NCBI RefSeq assembly: GCF_009928525.1
Contig: NZ_JAABOK010000005.1
Coordinates: 310,692 to 374,691 of the forward strand
Reading direction: 5' to 3'
Length of the DNA stretch: 64,000 nucleotides
From: Chitinophaga solisilvae
Lineage (GTDB): Bacteria; Bacteroidota; Bacteroidia; Chitinophagales; Chitinophagaceae
Both the position numbers and the translations under genes were made by a program. The notes under the pieces are model-generated. The model made no database searches, was not told the DNA's origin, and worked only from the letters and a program-made list of their open reading frames with translations. This document shows positions 17,123-25,748 of this stretch, piece after piece (position 1 is the first letter of the stretch; every line of letters begins with the position of its first letter).

Positions 17123-20100
17123 ATGAAAAAGGTTTTACTCCTTTTTGCCATGCCTATGGCAATTGTAAGCCTGGCCTACGCACAGGAGCGACAGGTTACA
17201 GGAACCGTTAAGGGCAGCGACGGAAACCCCGTGCTACTGGCTACCATCCAGATTAAAGGTACAACCACAGGCACCACCACCGACAAACAAGGACACTTCA
17301 GCATCAATGTGAAAGACGGTAATGCAGTATTAGTAATAAGAAGTGTAGGGTACCTTACTCGTGAAATTGCTGTAGGAAATCAGTCCGAATTGTCTGTAGC
17401 CCTGCCTATAGACACCAAAGCATTACAGGAAGTAGTAGTGACAGCACTCGGTTTGAAACAAGAGAAAAAATCAATCGGTTATGCGGCCCAGGATGTAAAA
17501 GGTGATGAACTGACCAGAACCGCTCCTTCTAACCCTCTCAGTGCCCTTTCCGGTAAAGTTGCAGGCGCCACCATCATCACTGCCTCCGGTACACCCGGCG
17601 CTGCCGTGAGAGTGCAGCTGCGCGGTGCTACCACCATCCTCGGAAGTAACCAGCCCCTCTTCGTGATTGATGGTTTGCCCGTGGATAACTCCGAAACAAA
17701 TACCATGAGCGACGGGTCCGGTACTGCCGGTGTATTGCAGTCCAACAGGATGGTAGACATCAACCCGGAAGATGTGGAAAACATCACCATCCTCAAAGGC
17801 CCCGCTGCTGCCGCTTTATATGGTAGCCAGGCCTCCAACGGTGCGGTGATCATCACCACCAAAAAAGGTAAGCGTAATCCTGATGGTAAATCATTCAACG
17901 TTTCCTACAGTCTCACCGGTAACTTTGATAAGGTAAGTCAGCTGCCGGAAAGACAAAATGTGTATGCACAGGGACGCGGCGGTAATCTGGGCTATCCTGA
18001 AAATGGTGTTGCCCACTCATACGGCCCGCGGATTGATCAGCTGGTTTTCGATAATTCCGAGCCATATCTCTGGGATAAAAACGGAAAGCTGGTGCTTAAA
18101 AGCGCCAACCCCAACGGAAAACCCGCTATCGCCTATGATCCATACCAGTTCTTCCGCACTGGTGTTGGTTTACAGCATAACCTGGCCATCAGCGGCGGTA
18201 ACAACGCGCTGGGATATCGTCTCTCTGTTTCCCACTTCAATCAGAACGGTATCATTCCGCTGACGAACTTCAAAAAGAACACCATTTCATTTTCTACTGA
18301 TTATAAATACAATGATAAGTTCAGCGTGAACACCGCCATGAACTATATCAACTCAGGCGGCAGCCGTCCGCAGCAGGGTAGTAACCTGAGCGGTATCATG
18401 CTGGGCCTGCTGAGAACCACGCCTACTTTCGATAACTCCAACGGAGCTACTGACCCGAAAGATCCTTCCGCCTACCTCCTCGGCGATAACAGCGGTGATC
18501 AGAGAAGCTACCGCGGTCGTGGTATCTACGACAATCCCTACTGGACCGTTAACATGAACCCGTACAATGATAACGTACAACGTTTCTTCGGAACCGTGGG
18601 CGCTACCTATAAACCATTTGAATGGTTATCTATCACCGAAAGATTTGGTGGAGATTATTCTCTCGATAACCGTAAGCAGATATATTCCAAAGGTAGCGGT
18701 GGAAATCCCGCTGGTCAGTATTTTGAAGATCAGCTGAGTACACTCGCTATCAACAACGACCTCTTTGCCACTTTTACCAAAAAGTCCGGCAAATTTGATT
18801 ACTCCCTGCTCGTAGGACAGAACCTCTACGATCTCTCTTCCAAATACCTGCACACGCAGGGCGATAACATGAGTGGTAACGACTTCCAGGGTGTTACCAA
18901 CACCGGTAGTAACTCCCTTACCATCAGCAACAGCAGACAAAGAAGAGTTGCATTTTATGGAAAAGCCAACGTCGCTTTCGATAATAATCTCTTCCTGGAA
19001 TTAACGGGCCGTTATGAAGGTAACAGCACCCTGCCAAGACAGAATCAGTTTTTCTTCTATCCGGCTGCCAGTCTGGGCTGGGTATTCTCTGAAGGATTGA
19101 ATATCAAGAACAATATCTTCTCCTATGGTAAAGCGCGTATCGCTTATTCCAGTGTAGGTAGAGGATTGAATCCATATAGCCTGCAGACTTACTACACCCG
19201 TACTGCTCCCGGCGATGGCTGGACAAACGGTGTGCTGTTCCCCTTCAATGGTCTGGTAGGATTCTCCAAGAGCGGTACGCTGGGTAACCCCAACCTGACT
19301 GCAGAAAAAACAAAACAGTTTGAGGTAGGTACAGAATTACGCTTCTTTGATAACAGGGTAACAATTGATTACACTTACTACAAGGGAAAGAGTATCGGTC
19401 TGCTGAATGCGGTATCTATTGCACCCAGCTCCGGCTATGGCCAGGCTTACCTGAACGCGGCTTCCATGACCAACCAGGGGCATGAGTTGACAGTAGGCGT
19501 ATCACCTATCCGTAACAAGGATCTGGAATGGAACATCACTGTCAACTATTCCCAGAACCGTAACAAGGTACTGGAACTGGCCGAAGGTATTGACAGATTT
19601 GACTTCAACGGTTTCACCGGTATTTTTGTATCTGCCATCGTAGGTAAACAATATGGATCTCTTTACGGTGCAGGTTACCTGAAAGATGAGCAGGGCAGAA
19701 CAGTTATCAGCGATGAAGGTGCGCCCGGCGATCCCGGATATGGTTACCCCATTCCGATTGCAGAACTGCAATACTTAGGTGATGTAAACCCCAAATGGTC
19801 CGGATCTGTTGCCAACAACTTCAACTATAAAGGTATCGTCTTCAGCTTCCTTATTGAAACAAGACAAGGTATGGATATGTGGAACGGTACCTGGGGCGCG
19901 ATGACCAACTTCGGTACCAGTGCCAATACACTGGATAGAGGTACAGAAAAAGTATTCCCGGGCGTAAAAGGCCATCTGGATGCTAATGGTAAGCTGGTGT
20001 CCAAAGGAGAAGCGAATAATATTTCCGCCAAGCTGAATGAAGGATACTATACCGGTATCGGCAGCGGATTTAATGTGAACGAACCCTTCATTCAGGATGC

Positions 20101-20347
20101 AAGCTGGGTGCGCCTCCGCGAAGTATCTCTCGGCTATCGTTTCGATGGTAAAATGTTCTTCAAAAAGAAACCGCTGTTTAAGGCAGTAACGGTAACGGCT
20201 ATTGGAAGAAACCTCTGGCTGAATACCAAATATACCGGCGTAGATCCTGAAACAAGTTTATTCGGTACACAGGAAGCACAAGGGTTTGATTATTTCAACA
20301 ACCCGGGAACTAAAACTTATGGTTTCAGTGCAAGGTTTGAATTCTAA
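17123..20347 (+). CDS. SusC/RagA-family TonB-dependent outer-membrane transporter
   Basis: A 1074-residue protein. Signal peptide MKKVLLLFAMPMAIVSLAYA; a carboxypeptidase-regulatory-like domain at about residues 23-100 (QVTGTVKGSDGNPVLLATIQ); then EVVVTALG, the usual SusC junction, and a plug domain including PLFVIDGLPVDN and EDVENITILKGPAAAALYG. A C-terminal 22-strand-type barrel follows, ending in Phe (SARFEF). With the SusD-like lipoprotein downstream it would import a bound glycan, peptide or other nutrient in a TonB-dependent way. The ATG at 17123 is preferred over the in-frame TTG at 17111. No hydrolase, sensor or sigma factor adjoins the pair, so its substrate cannot be inferred. Confidence 0.96.
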   Translation: MKKVLLLFAMPMAIVSLAYAQERQVTGTVKGSDGNPVLLATIQIKGTTTGTTTDKQGHFSINVKDGNAVLVIRSVGYLTREIAVGNQSELSVALPIDTKALQEVVVTALGLKQEKKSIGYAAQDVKGDELTRTAPSNPLSALSGKVAGATIITASGTPGAAVRVQLRGATTILGSNQPLFVIDGLPVDNSETNTMSDGSGTAGVLQSNRMVDINPEDVENITILKGPAAAALYGSQASNGAVIITTKKGKRNPDGKSFNVSYSLTGNFDKVSQLPERQNVYAQGRGGNLGYPENGVAHSYGPRIDQLVFDNSEPYLWDKNGKLVLKSANPNGKPAIAYDPYQFFRTGVGLQHNLAISGGNNALGYRLSVSHFNQNGIIPLTNFKKNTISFSTDYKYNDKFSVNTAMNYINSGGSRPQQGSNLSGIMLGLLRTTPTFDNSNGATDPKDPSAYLLGDNSGDQRSYRGRGIYDNPYWTVNMNPYNDNVQRFFGTVGATYKPFEWLSITERFGGDYSLDNRKQIYSKGSGGNPAGQYFEDQLSTLAINNDLFATFTKKSGKFDYSLLVGQNLYDLSSKYLHTQGDNMSGNDFQGVTNTGSNSLTISNSRQRRVAFYGKANVAFDNNLFLELTGRYEGNSTLPRQNQFFFYPAASLGWVFSEGLNIKNNIFSYGKARIAYSSVGRGLNPYSLQTYYTRTAPGDGWTNGVLFPFNGLVGFSKSGTLGNPNLTAEKTKQFEVGTELRFFDNRVTIDYTYYKGKSIGLLNAVSIAPSSGYGQAYLNAASMTNQGHELTVGVSPIRNKDLEWNITVNYSQNRNKVLELAEGIDRFDFNGFTGIFVSAIVGKQYGSLYGAGYLKDEQGRTVISDEGAPGDPGYGYPIPIAELQYLGDVNPKWSGSVANNFNYKGIVFSFLIETRQGMDMWNGTWGAMTNFGTSANTLDRGTEKVFPGVKGHLDANGKLVSKGEANNISAKLNEGYYTGIGSGFNVNEPFIQDASWVRLREVSLGYRFDGKMFFKKKPLFKAVTVTAIGRNLWLNTKYTGVDPETSLFGTQEAQGFDYFNNPGTKTYGFSARFEF

Positions 20348-20370
20348 CAGCTACCAAAAATCTGACAATT

Positions 20371-21708
20371 ATGAAACGTATAAATATATCAGCTGCTGCA
20401 ATCGGACTTACCCTTATGTTGACATTAGGCGCAGGGTGTAAGAAATATCTTGATGTAAACACGGACCCTGACAGACCGGTAGATGCTCCGCCTGCCGCTA
20501 TATTAACCGGTGTGGAAGTAACCACCGGCTTTGTACTGGGAGGGGCGGATTTGCCGCTTGCCACCGGCGTGTTAACCAATGTGGTAACAGGCGCCAGCCA
20601 ACAGTACGAATCTTATGAAGAATACCAGATGGTGGCGGATAACTTCACCAATGCCTGGGGCAGCGTATATCAGGGCATTCTGAACAACCTGAGTGAGCTG
20701 AGAAAAATGTCTGACGAAAAGAAATGGTACTTCTACAATGGCGTAGGTAAAATCCTGACAGCCTACGTACTCTGCACCACTACAGATATGTGGGGAGATA
20801 TTCCCTACAGCGATGCTTTCAAAGGTTTATCTTTCCAGTTCAAAGCAAAATTTGATAAGCAGGAAGATGTTTATAAAACCATTGATGCATTAATCACTTC
20901 CGGGCTGACAGATCTGCACCAGCCACAGCTGGGCCCCAATCCGGGCGACAATGACGTATTGTATGGCGGCGACCCGGACAAATGGATTGCTTTTGCCAAC
21001 TCATTCCGTTTACGTGTATTGATCCATCTCGTAAAGAGAGATCCGAACGCAGCACAGAAAGTTATTGCAGCTGCCGCCGCACCGGGAGGGCTTATCGATA
21101 ATGATCAGCTGCCTGATGCGCAGATCAATTTCCTGAATGACCCAACCAGGGCGAATCCTATTCAGCAGTTTAATGAACAACGTACCGGGTATGTAGAATA
21201 TGACAATACTTTCCTGATTAACAGTATGAAAGCATTGAATGATAAACGCGTGTCCAAATATCTGCCGGGAGGTTTTTATGATTCAAGGAATTCTCCCATG
21301 CTGATGCTGACCAGCTATGAAGTGAACTTCATCCTGGCGGAAGCGTATGCAAGAGCAGGTAACACGGCACAGGCCAAAAGTTTCTACGAAGCCGGCGTTC
21401 TGGGTTCATTTGCCAAAGTAGGCGCAGATGCCACGGGTTACCTTGCTAAGCCGGAAGTTAGCTTTGATGCGGCTACTACGCCCGCTGCAAGACTGAACCT
21501 GATTATGACGCAGAAATACTATGCGATGTATCTGCAGTCAGAATCATTTACAGACTGGCGCCGTACCGGCCTGCCTGTGCTGACTTCAAAGAACGGCACC
21601 CTGGAAATTCCGCGCCGCCTGCCTTATCCGCAGTCAGAGCTGTCTTACAACAAGGAAAATGTGCCTGGTAACATCACTTTGCTGACGAAAGTATGGTGGG
21701 ATCAGTAA
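20371..21708 (+). CDS. SusD/RagB-family surface lipoprotein
   Basis: A 445-residue SusD-like protein (SusD_2 type). The signal sequence ends in the lipobox LGAGC (Cys23), followed by KKYLDVNTDPDRP, the common opening of SusD proteins in this order. Later hallmarks are TTDMWGDIPYSDAF, then PDKWIAFANSFRLRVLIHLV, MLTSYEVNFILAEAYARAG near residues 310-328, and DWRRTGLPVL. It forms the lid over the SusC barrel and captures ligand at the cell surface. It starts 23 bases after susC and is followed by a terminator, so the two form a two-gene operon. Confidence 0.95.
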   Translation: MKRINISAAAIGLTLMLTLGAGCKKYLDVNTDPDRPVDAPPAAILTGVEVTTGFVLGGADLPLATGVLTNVVTGASQQYESYEEYQMVADNFTNAWGSVYQGILNNLSELRKMSDEKKWYFYNGVGKILTAYVLCTTTDMWGDIPYSDAFKGLSFQFKAKFDKQEDVYKTIDALITSGLTDLHQPQLGPNPGDNDVLYGGDPDKWIAFANSFRLRVLIHLVKRDPNAAQKVIAAAAAPGGLIDNDQLPDAQINFLNDPTRANPIQQFNEQRTGYVEYDNTFLINSMKALNDKRVSKYLPGGFYDSRNSPMLMLTSYEVNFILAEAYARAGNTAQAKSFYEAGVLGSFAKVGADATGYLAKPEVSFDAATTPAARLNLIMTQKYYAMYLQSESFTDWRRTGLPVLTSKNGTLEIPRRLPYPQSELSYNKENVPGNITLLTKVWWDQ

Positions 21709-21733
21709 GATATCTGTCCTTTTAACATATAAA

Positions 21734-21770
21734 TAAAAAAAGAGGGTTCAAATGAGCCCTCTTTTTTTAT
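21734..21770 (+). terminator. Terminator after the SusD gene
   Basis: AGAGGGTTCA (21741-21750) pairs with TGAGCCCTCT (21753-21762), followed by seven T. An A-tract on the left would allow weaker termination in the opposite direction too. Confidence 0.85.
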
Positions 21771-21795
21771 TTTTGTACCGCTAAATCATACAAAT

Positions 21796-22110
21796 ATGGA
21801 AAATCAGCACGAAGAGCAGAATCAGCTTAATATAGAGTTGAATGAAGAAATTGCAGAAGGGCAATACGCCAACCTCGCTATCATCACCCATTCCAACGCC
21901 GAATTTGTAGTGGATTTTGTAAACGTGATGCCTGGTCTGCCTAAGGCAAAGGTCAAGTCACGTATTATTCTTACGCCTCAGCATGCAAAGCGCTTTATGA
22001 AAGCCATGCTCGATAATATCAAGAAATACGAATCTGTTCACGGCACTATCCAGGACCAGGAGCCGGTATCCGTACCCATGAATTTTGGTGGACCCACTGC
22101 ACAAGCATAA
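21796..22110 (+). CDS. DUF3467 domain-containing protein
   Basis: A 104-residue cytoplasmic protein. The central part, EGQYANLAIITHSNAEFVVD then FVNVMPGLPKAKVKSRIILT and PQHAKRFMKAMLDNI, is the DUF3467 domain, covering nearly the whole protein; the family is about 100 residues long. Its function is unknown. In Bacteroidota a DUF3467 gene is often found near rpoC, but here it lies between the SusC/SusD terminator and the Ldh-family gene, which starts 6 bases downstream and is likely co-transcribed. Confidence 0.88.
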   Translation: MENQHEEQNQLNIELNEEIAEGQYANLAIITHSNAEFVVDFVNVMPGLPKAKVKSRIILTPQHAKRFMKAMLDNIKKYESVHGTIQDQEPVSVPMNFGGPTAQA

Positions 22111-22116
22111 CATTTC

Positions 22117-23190
22117 ATGGAACATATATATTCTTATCATCATTTAAGGGAGTTTACCCGCGAAGTGTTTATTCACATGGGTTGCTCGCTGGAACATGCT
22201 GCGCTGGCCAGTGAAGTGCTGGTAGCTGCAGACCTCCGTGGTATTGACTCTCACGGTGTAGCACGCCTGTCTGGCTATGTACGGTTGTGGGAAGCCGGTC
22301 GTATCAATGCAAAGCCGGATATCCGCATTGTTCATGAAACGCCCAGCACAGCTGTTGTTGACGGTGATGGCGGTCTGGGGCTGGTGGTAGCACCTTACGC
22401 CATGGAAGTAGCGATGCAGAAGGCAGCCAGCGTTGGTACCGGATGGGTGAGTGTGAAACACTCCAATCATTTTGGTATTGCCGGCTATCATGCCATGAAA
22501 GCGCTGGAGCAGGATATGATCGGTATGGCCATGACCAATGCCAGCCCGCTGGTAGCACCTACTTTCGCCAAAGAGCGGATGCTGGGTACCAATCCTATTG
22601 CAGTGGCTATCCCGGCAAAAGAACAGCCGCCGTTTGTTGCCGACTTCGCCACCACCACTGCAGCCAATGGAAAACTGGAAATTCTGCAGCGCAAAAATGA
22701 AGAAGCGCCTTACGGATGGATTCAGGATAAAGAAGGAAATTCCAGCACCAATCCGCATGAACTCAGAAGTGGCGGGGCTTTGCTGCCACTGGGCGGAGAT
22801 CGTGAACACGGAAGCCACAAAGGGTATTGTTTGGGAGCAATTGTTGATATATTTTCGGCCGTTCTTTCAGGAGCCAACTATGGACCGTGGGCGCCGCCGT
22901 TTGTTAGTTTTCTGCCGCTTGCTCCGGATCCGGTAGGAGAAGGGCTCGGACACTTTTTCGGTGCTATGCGGGTAGATGCCTTCCGCCCGGCAGATGAATT
23001 TAAATCGCACATGGATACCTGGATAAGCCGCTTCAGAGCCGCCGTTCCCGTAGAAGGCAAACAGGTGCTGATTCCCGGTGATCCTGAGAGAGAGATGCAG
23101 CATCATCGCCTTGAAAACGGAATACCTGTACTGGAACCCGTTATCAGGGATATGAAAGAAGTAGCTGCGAAATTTAATCTGAATTTTTAA
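22117..23190 (+). CDS. Malate/L-lactate/ureidoglycolate dehydrogenase family oxidoreductase
   Basis: A 357-residue member of the Ldh2/MDG1 family of NAD(P)-dependent 2-hydroxyacid dehydrogenases, distinct from the classical Rossmann MDH. Typical motifs are AADLRGIDSHGVARLSGYV (residues 38-56), the active-site histidine in VKHSNHFGIAGYHAM, MTNASPLVAP and GTNPIAVAIPA, and GSHKGYCLGAIVDIFSAVLSG. The family includes malate, lactate, ureidoglycolate, 2,3-diketogulonate and sulfolactate dehydrogenases; the substrate is not decided here. It starts 6 bases after DUF3467. Confidence 0.92.
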   Translation: MEHIYSYHHLREFTREVFIHMGCSLEHAALASEVLVAADLRGIDSHGVARLSGYVRLWEAGRINAKPDIRIVHETPSTAVVDGDGGLGLVVAPYAMEVAMQKAASVGTGWVSVKHSNHFGIAGYHAMKALEQDMIGMAMTNASPLVAPTFAKERMLGTNPIAVAIPAKEQPPFVADFATTTAANGKLEILQRKNEEAPYGWIQDKEGNSSTNPHELRSGGALLPLGGDREHGSHKGYCLGAIVDIFSAVLSGANYGPWAPPFVSFLPLAPDPVGEGLGHFFGAMRVDAFRPADEFKSHMDTWISRFRAAVPVEGKQVLIPGDPEREMQHHRLENGIPVLEPVIRDMKEVAAKFNLNF

Positions 23191-23271
23191 TTCTCATCAT
23201 TTCACATATAAACCGCCGGAAATAACGCCTGTGCAATATTTCGGGTAGCTAGCAAAAACAAATATACTCAG

Positions 23272-24594
23272 ATGAAAGTGTTAAAATTTGGTGGAACCTC
23301 CGTGGGAAAACCAGAGCGTATGCAGTCAGTAGCACAACTGATCACCGCAGATGATGATCAGAAAATTGTGGTACTCTCCGCATTGTCAGGCACCACAAAT
23401 GCGCTTGTGGAAATCAGCCAGTCATTGTCAGAAGGAAATAAAATCCAGGCGAAGCAGCAGATAGATAAGCTGGAAAGCCACTACCGCTCTTTCTGCAATG
23501 AACTGGTCAAGCAGGACGCAGGCCGCGCCAACGCTAAAGCTATCGTGGATGAACACTTTGAATTTCTGAATATCATACTCAGAATATCTTTCAATGAAGC
23601 GCTCAACAAAGATATCCTTGCACAAGGTGAGCTGCTGTCTACACGCCTGTTCTGTGTTTATCTGGAAGAAGCCGGTATCCCGGCCGTACTGCTGCCTGCC
23701 CTCGATTTCATGAGTATTGACGAGTACGAAGAACCTGAAATTCCAAAGATCAAAACCAGGCTGGCTGCTCTCATTGCGCAGCATAAGGATAAATACCTCT
23801 TCATCACGCAGGGCTACATCTGCCGTAATGCAAGAGGAGAAGTGGATAACCTGAAACGTGGTGGCAGTGATTATTCGGCTTCCCTGATCGGCGCAGCTAT
23901 CCAGGCATCCGAAATCCAGATCTGGACGGATATTGATGGTATGCACAACAACGACCCCAGGGTTGTTAAAAAAACTTTCCCGATTGAACAGTTATCTTTC
24001 GACGAGGCTGCCGAGCTGGCATACTTCGGCGCCAAGATCCTGCACCCTGCTTCCATCTGGCCGGCACAGCATTTCAACATTCCGGTGAAACTGCTCAATA
24101 CGATGCAGCCGGAAGCGAAAGGCACTATCATCACTGAACTGCCTAATGGTAATGGTGTGAAAGCCATCGCAGCAAAAGATGGTATCATCGCTATCAAAAT
24201 CAAATCCAGCCGCATGCTCCTGGCTTATGGCTTCCTGCGTAAAATTTTCGAAGTGTTCGAAAAATACCGTACGCCTATCGATATGATCACTACCTCCGAA
24301 GTAGCCGTATCTATTACTATCGATAATCCGCAGCACCTGGACCAGATCCTGAAAGAACTGCAGCCCTTCGGTACTGTAGAACTGGATCATCAGCAAACTA
24401 TCGTTTCCATCGTAGGTAATGAAGTAGCCGCAACTCCTTCTATCATCACCAGGTTATTCGACGCCATGGAAGCTATACCGCTGCGCATGATCTCCTACGG
24501 CGGCAGCAGACACAATATTTCCATCCTCATCAACGGCCAGTACAAGGAAAAAACCCTGCAGGTACTGAATAAGGGACTGTTTGGATTGGAATAG
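23272..24594 (+). CDS. lysC: Aspartate kinase
   Basis: A 440-residue monofunctional aspartokinase, first step of lysine, threonine and methionine biosynthesis. The N-terminal KFGGTSVGKPERM is the signature of the family; RGGSDYSASLIGAAI near residue 200 and WTDIDGMHNNDPRVV near 222-236 form the aspartate/ATP site. The C-terminal 140 residues hold two ACT domains (TTSEVAVSITI; SIVGNEVA), the usual sites of feedback inhibition by lysine. No homoserine dehydrogenase fusion is present. It stands alone, followed four bases later by palindrome P3. Confidence 0.96.
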   Translation: MKVLKFGGTSVGKPERMQSVAQLITADDDQKIVVLSALSGTTNALVEISQSLSEGNKIQAKQQIDKLESHYRSFCNELVKQDAGRANAKAIVDEHFEFLNIILRISFNEALNKDILAQGELLSTRLFCVYLEEAGIPAVLLPALDFMSIDEYEEPEIPKIKTRLAALIAQHKDKYLFITQGYICRNARGEVDNLKRGGSDYSASLIGAAIQASEIQIWTDIDGMHNNDPRVVKKTFPIEQLSFDEAAELAYFGAKILHPASIWPAQHFNIPVKLLNTMQPEAKGTIITELPNGNGVKAIAAKDGIIAIKIKSSRMLLAYGFLRKIFEVFEKYRTPIDMITTSEVAVSITIDNPQHLDQILKELQPFGTVELDHQQTIVSIVGNEVAATPSIITRLFDAMEAIPLRMISYGGSRHNISILINGQYKEKTLQVLNKGLFGLE

Positions 24595-24597
24595 TGA

Positions 24598-24759
24598 GTC
24601 AGGAATTTCAAATTACGAATTGCGAATTACGAATGTAACTCGAAGATAAAAGCGAAGACCGAAGCGATCATACTTAAAGTATCCGCTTCGGTCTTCGCTT
24701 TTATCTTCGAGTTACATTCGTAATTCGCAATTCGTAATTTGAAATTTAAAACTCCTGAC
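24598..24759. repeat. Large gene-end palindrome P3 (heptamer-array family)
   Basis: Core arms 24604-24666 and 24684-24746 are perfect reverse complements (63/63). They hold three AATTRCG heptamers and an inner stem with two CGAAGA units. Outside this core, GTCAGGA (24598-24604) also pairs with TCCTGAC (24753-24759), so the dyad reaches nearly to both flanking genes. The region lies between convergent genes: lysC ends at 24594 and the RES gene's stop is at 24762-24760. Confidence 0.9.
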
Positions 24760-25230
24760 CTATTTAGATGAACTCCCCCTCAAACGTTGGTCAAACAAAA
24801 ATGGCTGCGTGTGCAGTATTTTAATCTGTTCTGCTTCCGGGTGCAGGGGATTGATAAGATAGTTAAATTCTTCTGCGATTACGACAGAGGGAATTTTCAG
24901 GACGGCATATCTGGCGGTTTCTGCCCATTCGTCTCCGATGCATTGGAGGTGGGGGGAGGGCGCCAGCGATTGCCAGCCGGATGGAAGTTCCTGCCTGGTA
25001 ATGGTCTTAATGGCCGTTTCATCAGGAATCTGTATGGTGGCAATACAGAAGTCCTGGATAATATTTTTGAGGGGAATGTGTACCAATACTTCCAGGGCAG
25101 ACAATGCTCTGCTGCCGGCAGTATATACGATGGCATGTCCGGGGCTGTTCCAGCGGCCGCCATAAAGGCGCGCACCGGTTCCGGTCAGGTCGTTGATGTA
25201 AGCGCACTTACTGATCCTGTATACTTCCAT
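24760..25230 (-). CDS. RES-domain toxin (NAD+ phosphorylase family)
   Basis: A 156-residue RES-family protein. It begins MEVYRISKCAYINDLTGTGA and carries RLYGGRWNSPGHAIVYTAGS (Arg and Gly-Gly-Arg-Trp-Asn signature), LSALEVLVHI and the C-terminal NPLHPEA, all characteristic of RES toxins that degrade cellular NAD+ when freed from the antitoxin. The conserved R-Y-E-S-type residues (Arg and Tyr of the core, Glu in LEVLVH) appear intact, so it is probably active. An upstream ATG at 25269 would add 13 residues and overlap the antitoxin gene by 17 bases; 25230 gives the more usual N-terminus. Partner: the gene directly upstream. Confidence 0.88.
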   Translation of the reverse strand: MEVYRISKCAYINDLTGTGARLYGGRWNSPGHAIVYTAGSRALSALEVLVHIPLKNIIQDFCIATIQIPDETAIKTITRQELPSGWQSLAPSPHLQCIGDEWAETARYAVLKIPSVVIAEEFNYLINPLHPEAEQIKILHTQPFLFDQRLRGSSSK

Positions 25231-25252
25231 GTAGGGTGTTTCGTTGATTTTT

Positions 25253-25717
25253 CTACGCAAAGAGACCATGCTCTATACGGCCCAGTTCATCCTGGATAAG
25301 CTGGAAGCCGAAAGTAGTGTCTAAAAGCGAAATAGGGAGTTGATAGTTGAAGGCTGGTAATGGAGTTCTCATCCATTCTTTGAAATTCTCAAGATTACCG
25401 AAAACTTCGGTGCCCCTTTGATAGAGCTGTGAAAGCAGGATGGCCCTTTCGGACGTGTCTGCAGAGAGTTTGGCGTCGTCTGAGTAACGTTGCAGGGTCC
25501 GCTCCGAAATGTGCAGCACCTGTGCCAGCTCCGTTAAGGAAAAAGAAAGCTGACGGCTCAGATTCAATAACGCCCGTTTGATTATACCGCTGCGGGAAAG
25601 CTGTATAAAGTCAAAATAACCGCTGCCAGGCACATAGCCCGCCCCCGGATGTTCTACTATCATTAATGCATTCTCCTGCACGTGGTATCCTTTTGCATGT
25701 TTCATAATACCCGACAT
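25253..25717 (-). CDS. Xre-MbcA-ParS type antitoxin of the RES toxin
   Basis: A 154-residue antitoxin. Residues about 45-100 form the Xre-like helix-turn-helix (LSRQLSFSLTELAQVLHISE, then RTLQRYSDD). The C-terminal 60 residues (AILLSQLYQRGTEVFGNLEN then FKEWMRTPLPAF) are the toxin-binding MbcA/ParS domain (DUF2384). Its partner is the RES toxin immediately downstream, the standard antitoxin-first order. It would neutralise the toxin and repress the operon. A candidate -7 box (TATTTTTG, 25731-25724 on the minus strand) lies just upstream of its ATG. Confidence 0.88.
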   Translation of the reverse strand: MSGIMKHAKGYHVQENALMIVEHPGAGYVPGSGYFDFIQLSRSGIIKRALLNLSRQLSFSLTELAQVLHISERTLQRYSDDAKLSADTSERAILLSQLYQRGTEVFGNLENFKEWMRTPLPAFNYQLPISLLDTTFGFQLIQDELGRIEHGLFA

Positions 25718-25748
25718 TTGTCACAAAAATACAACAATTTGTCGTTAT

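Noticed and set aside
22144..22818. Minus-strand 224-codon ORF
   Set aside because: It is the antisense shadow of the Ldh-family dehydrogenase, whose sense protein has clear motifs.
24760..25717. RES-Xre considered as a novel defence island
   Set aside because: Both proteins belong to a known toxin-antitoxin type and no other defence genes adjoin them.
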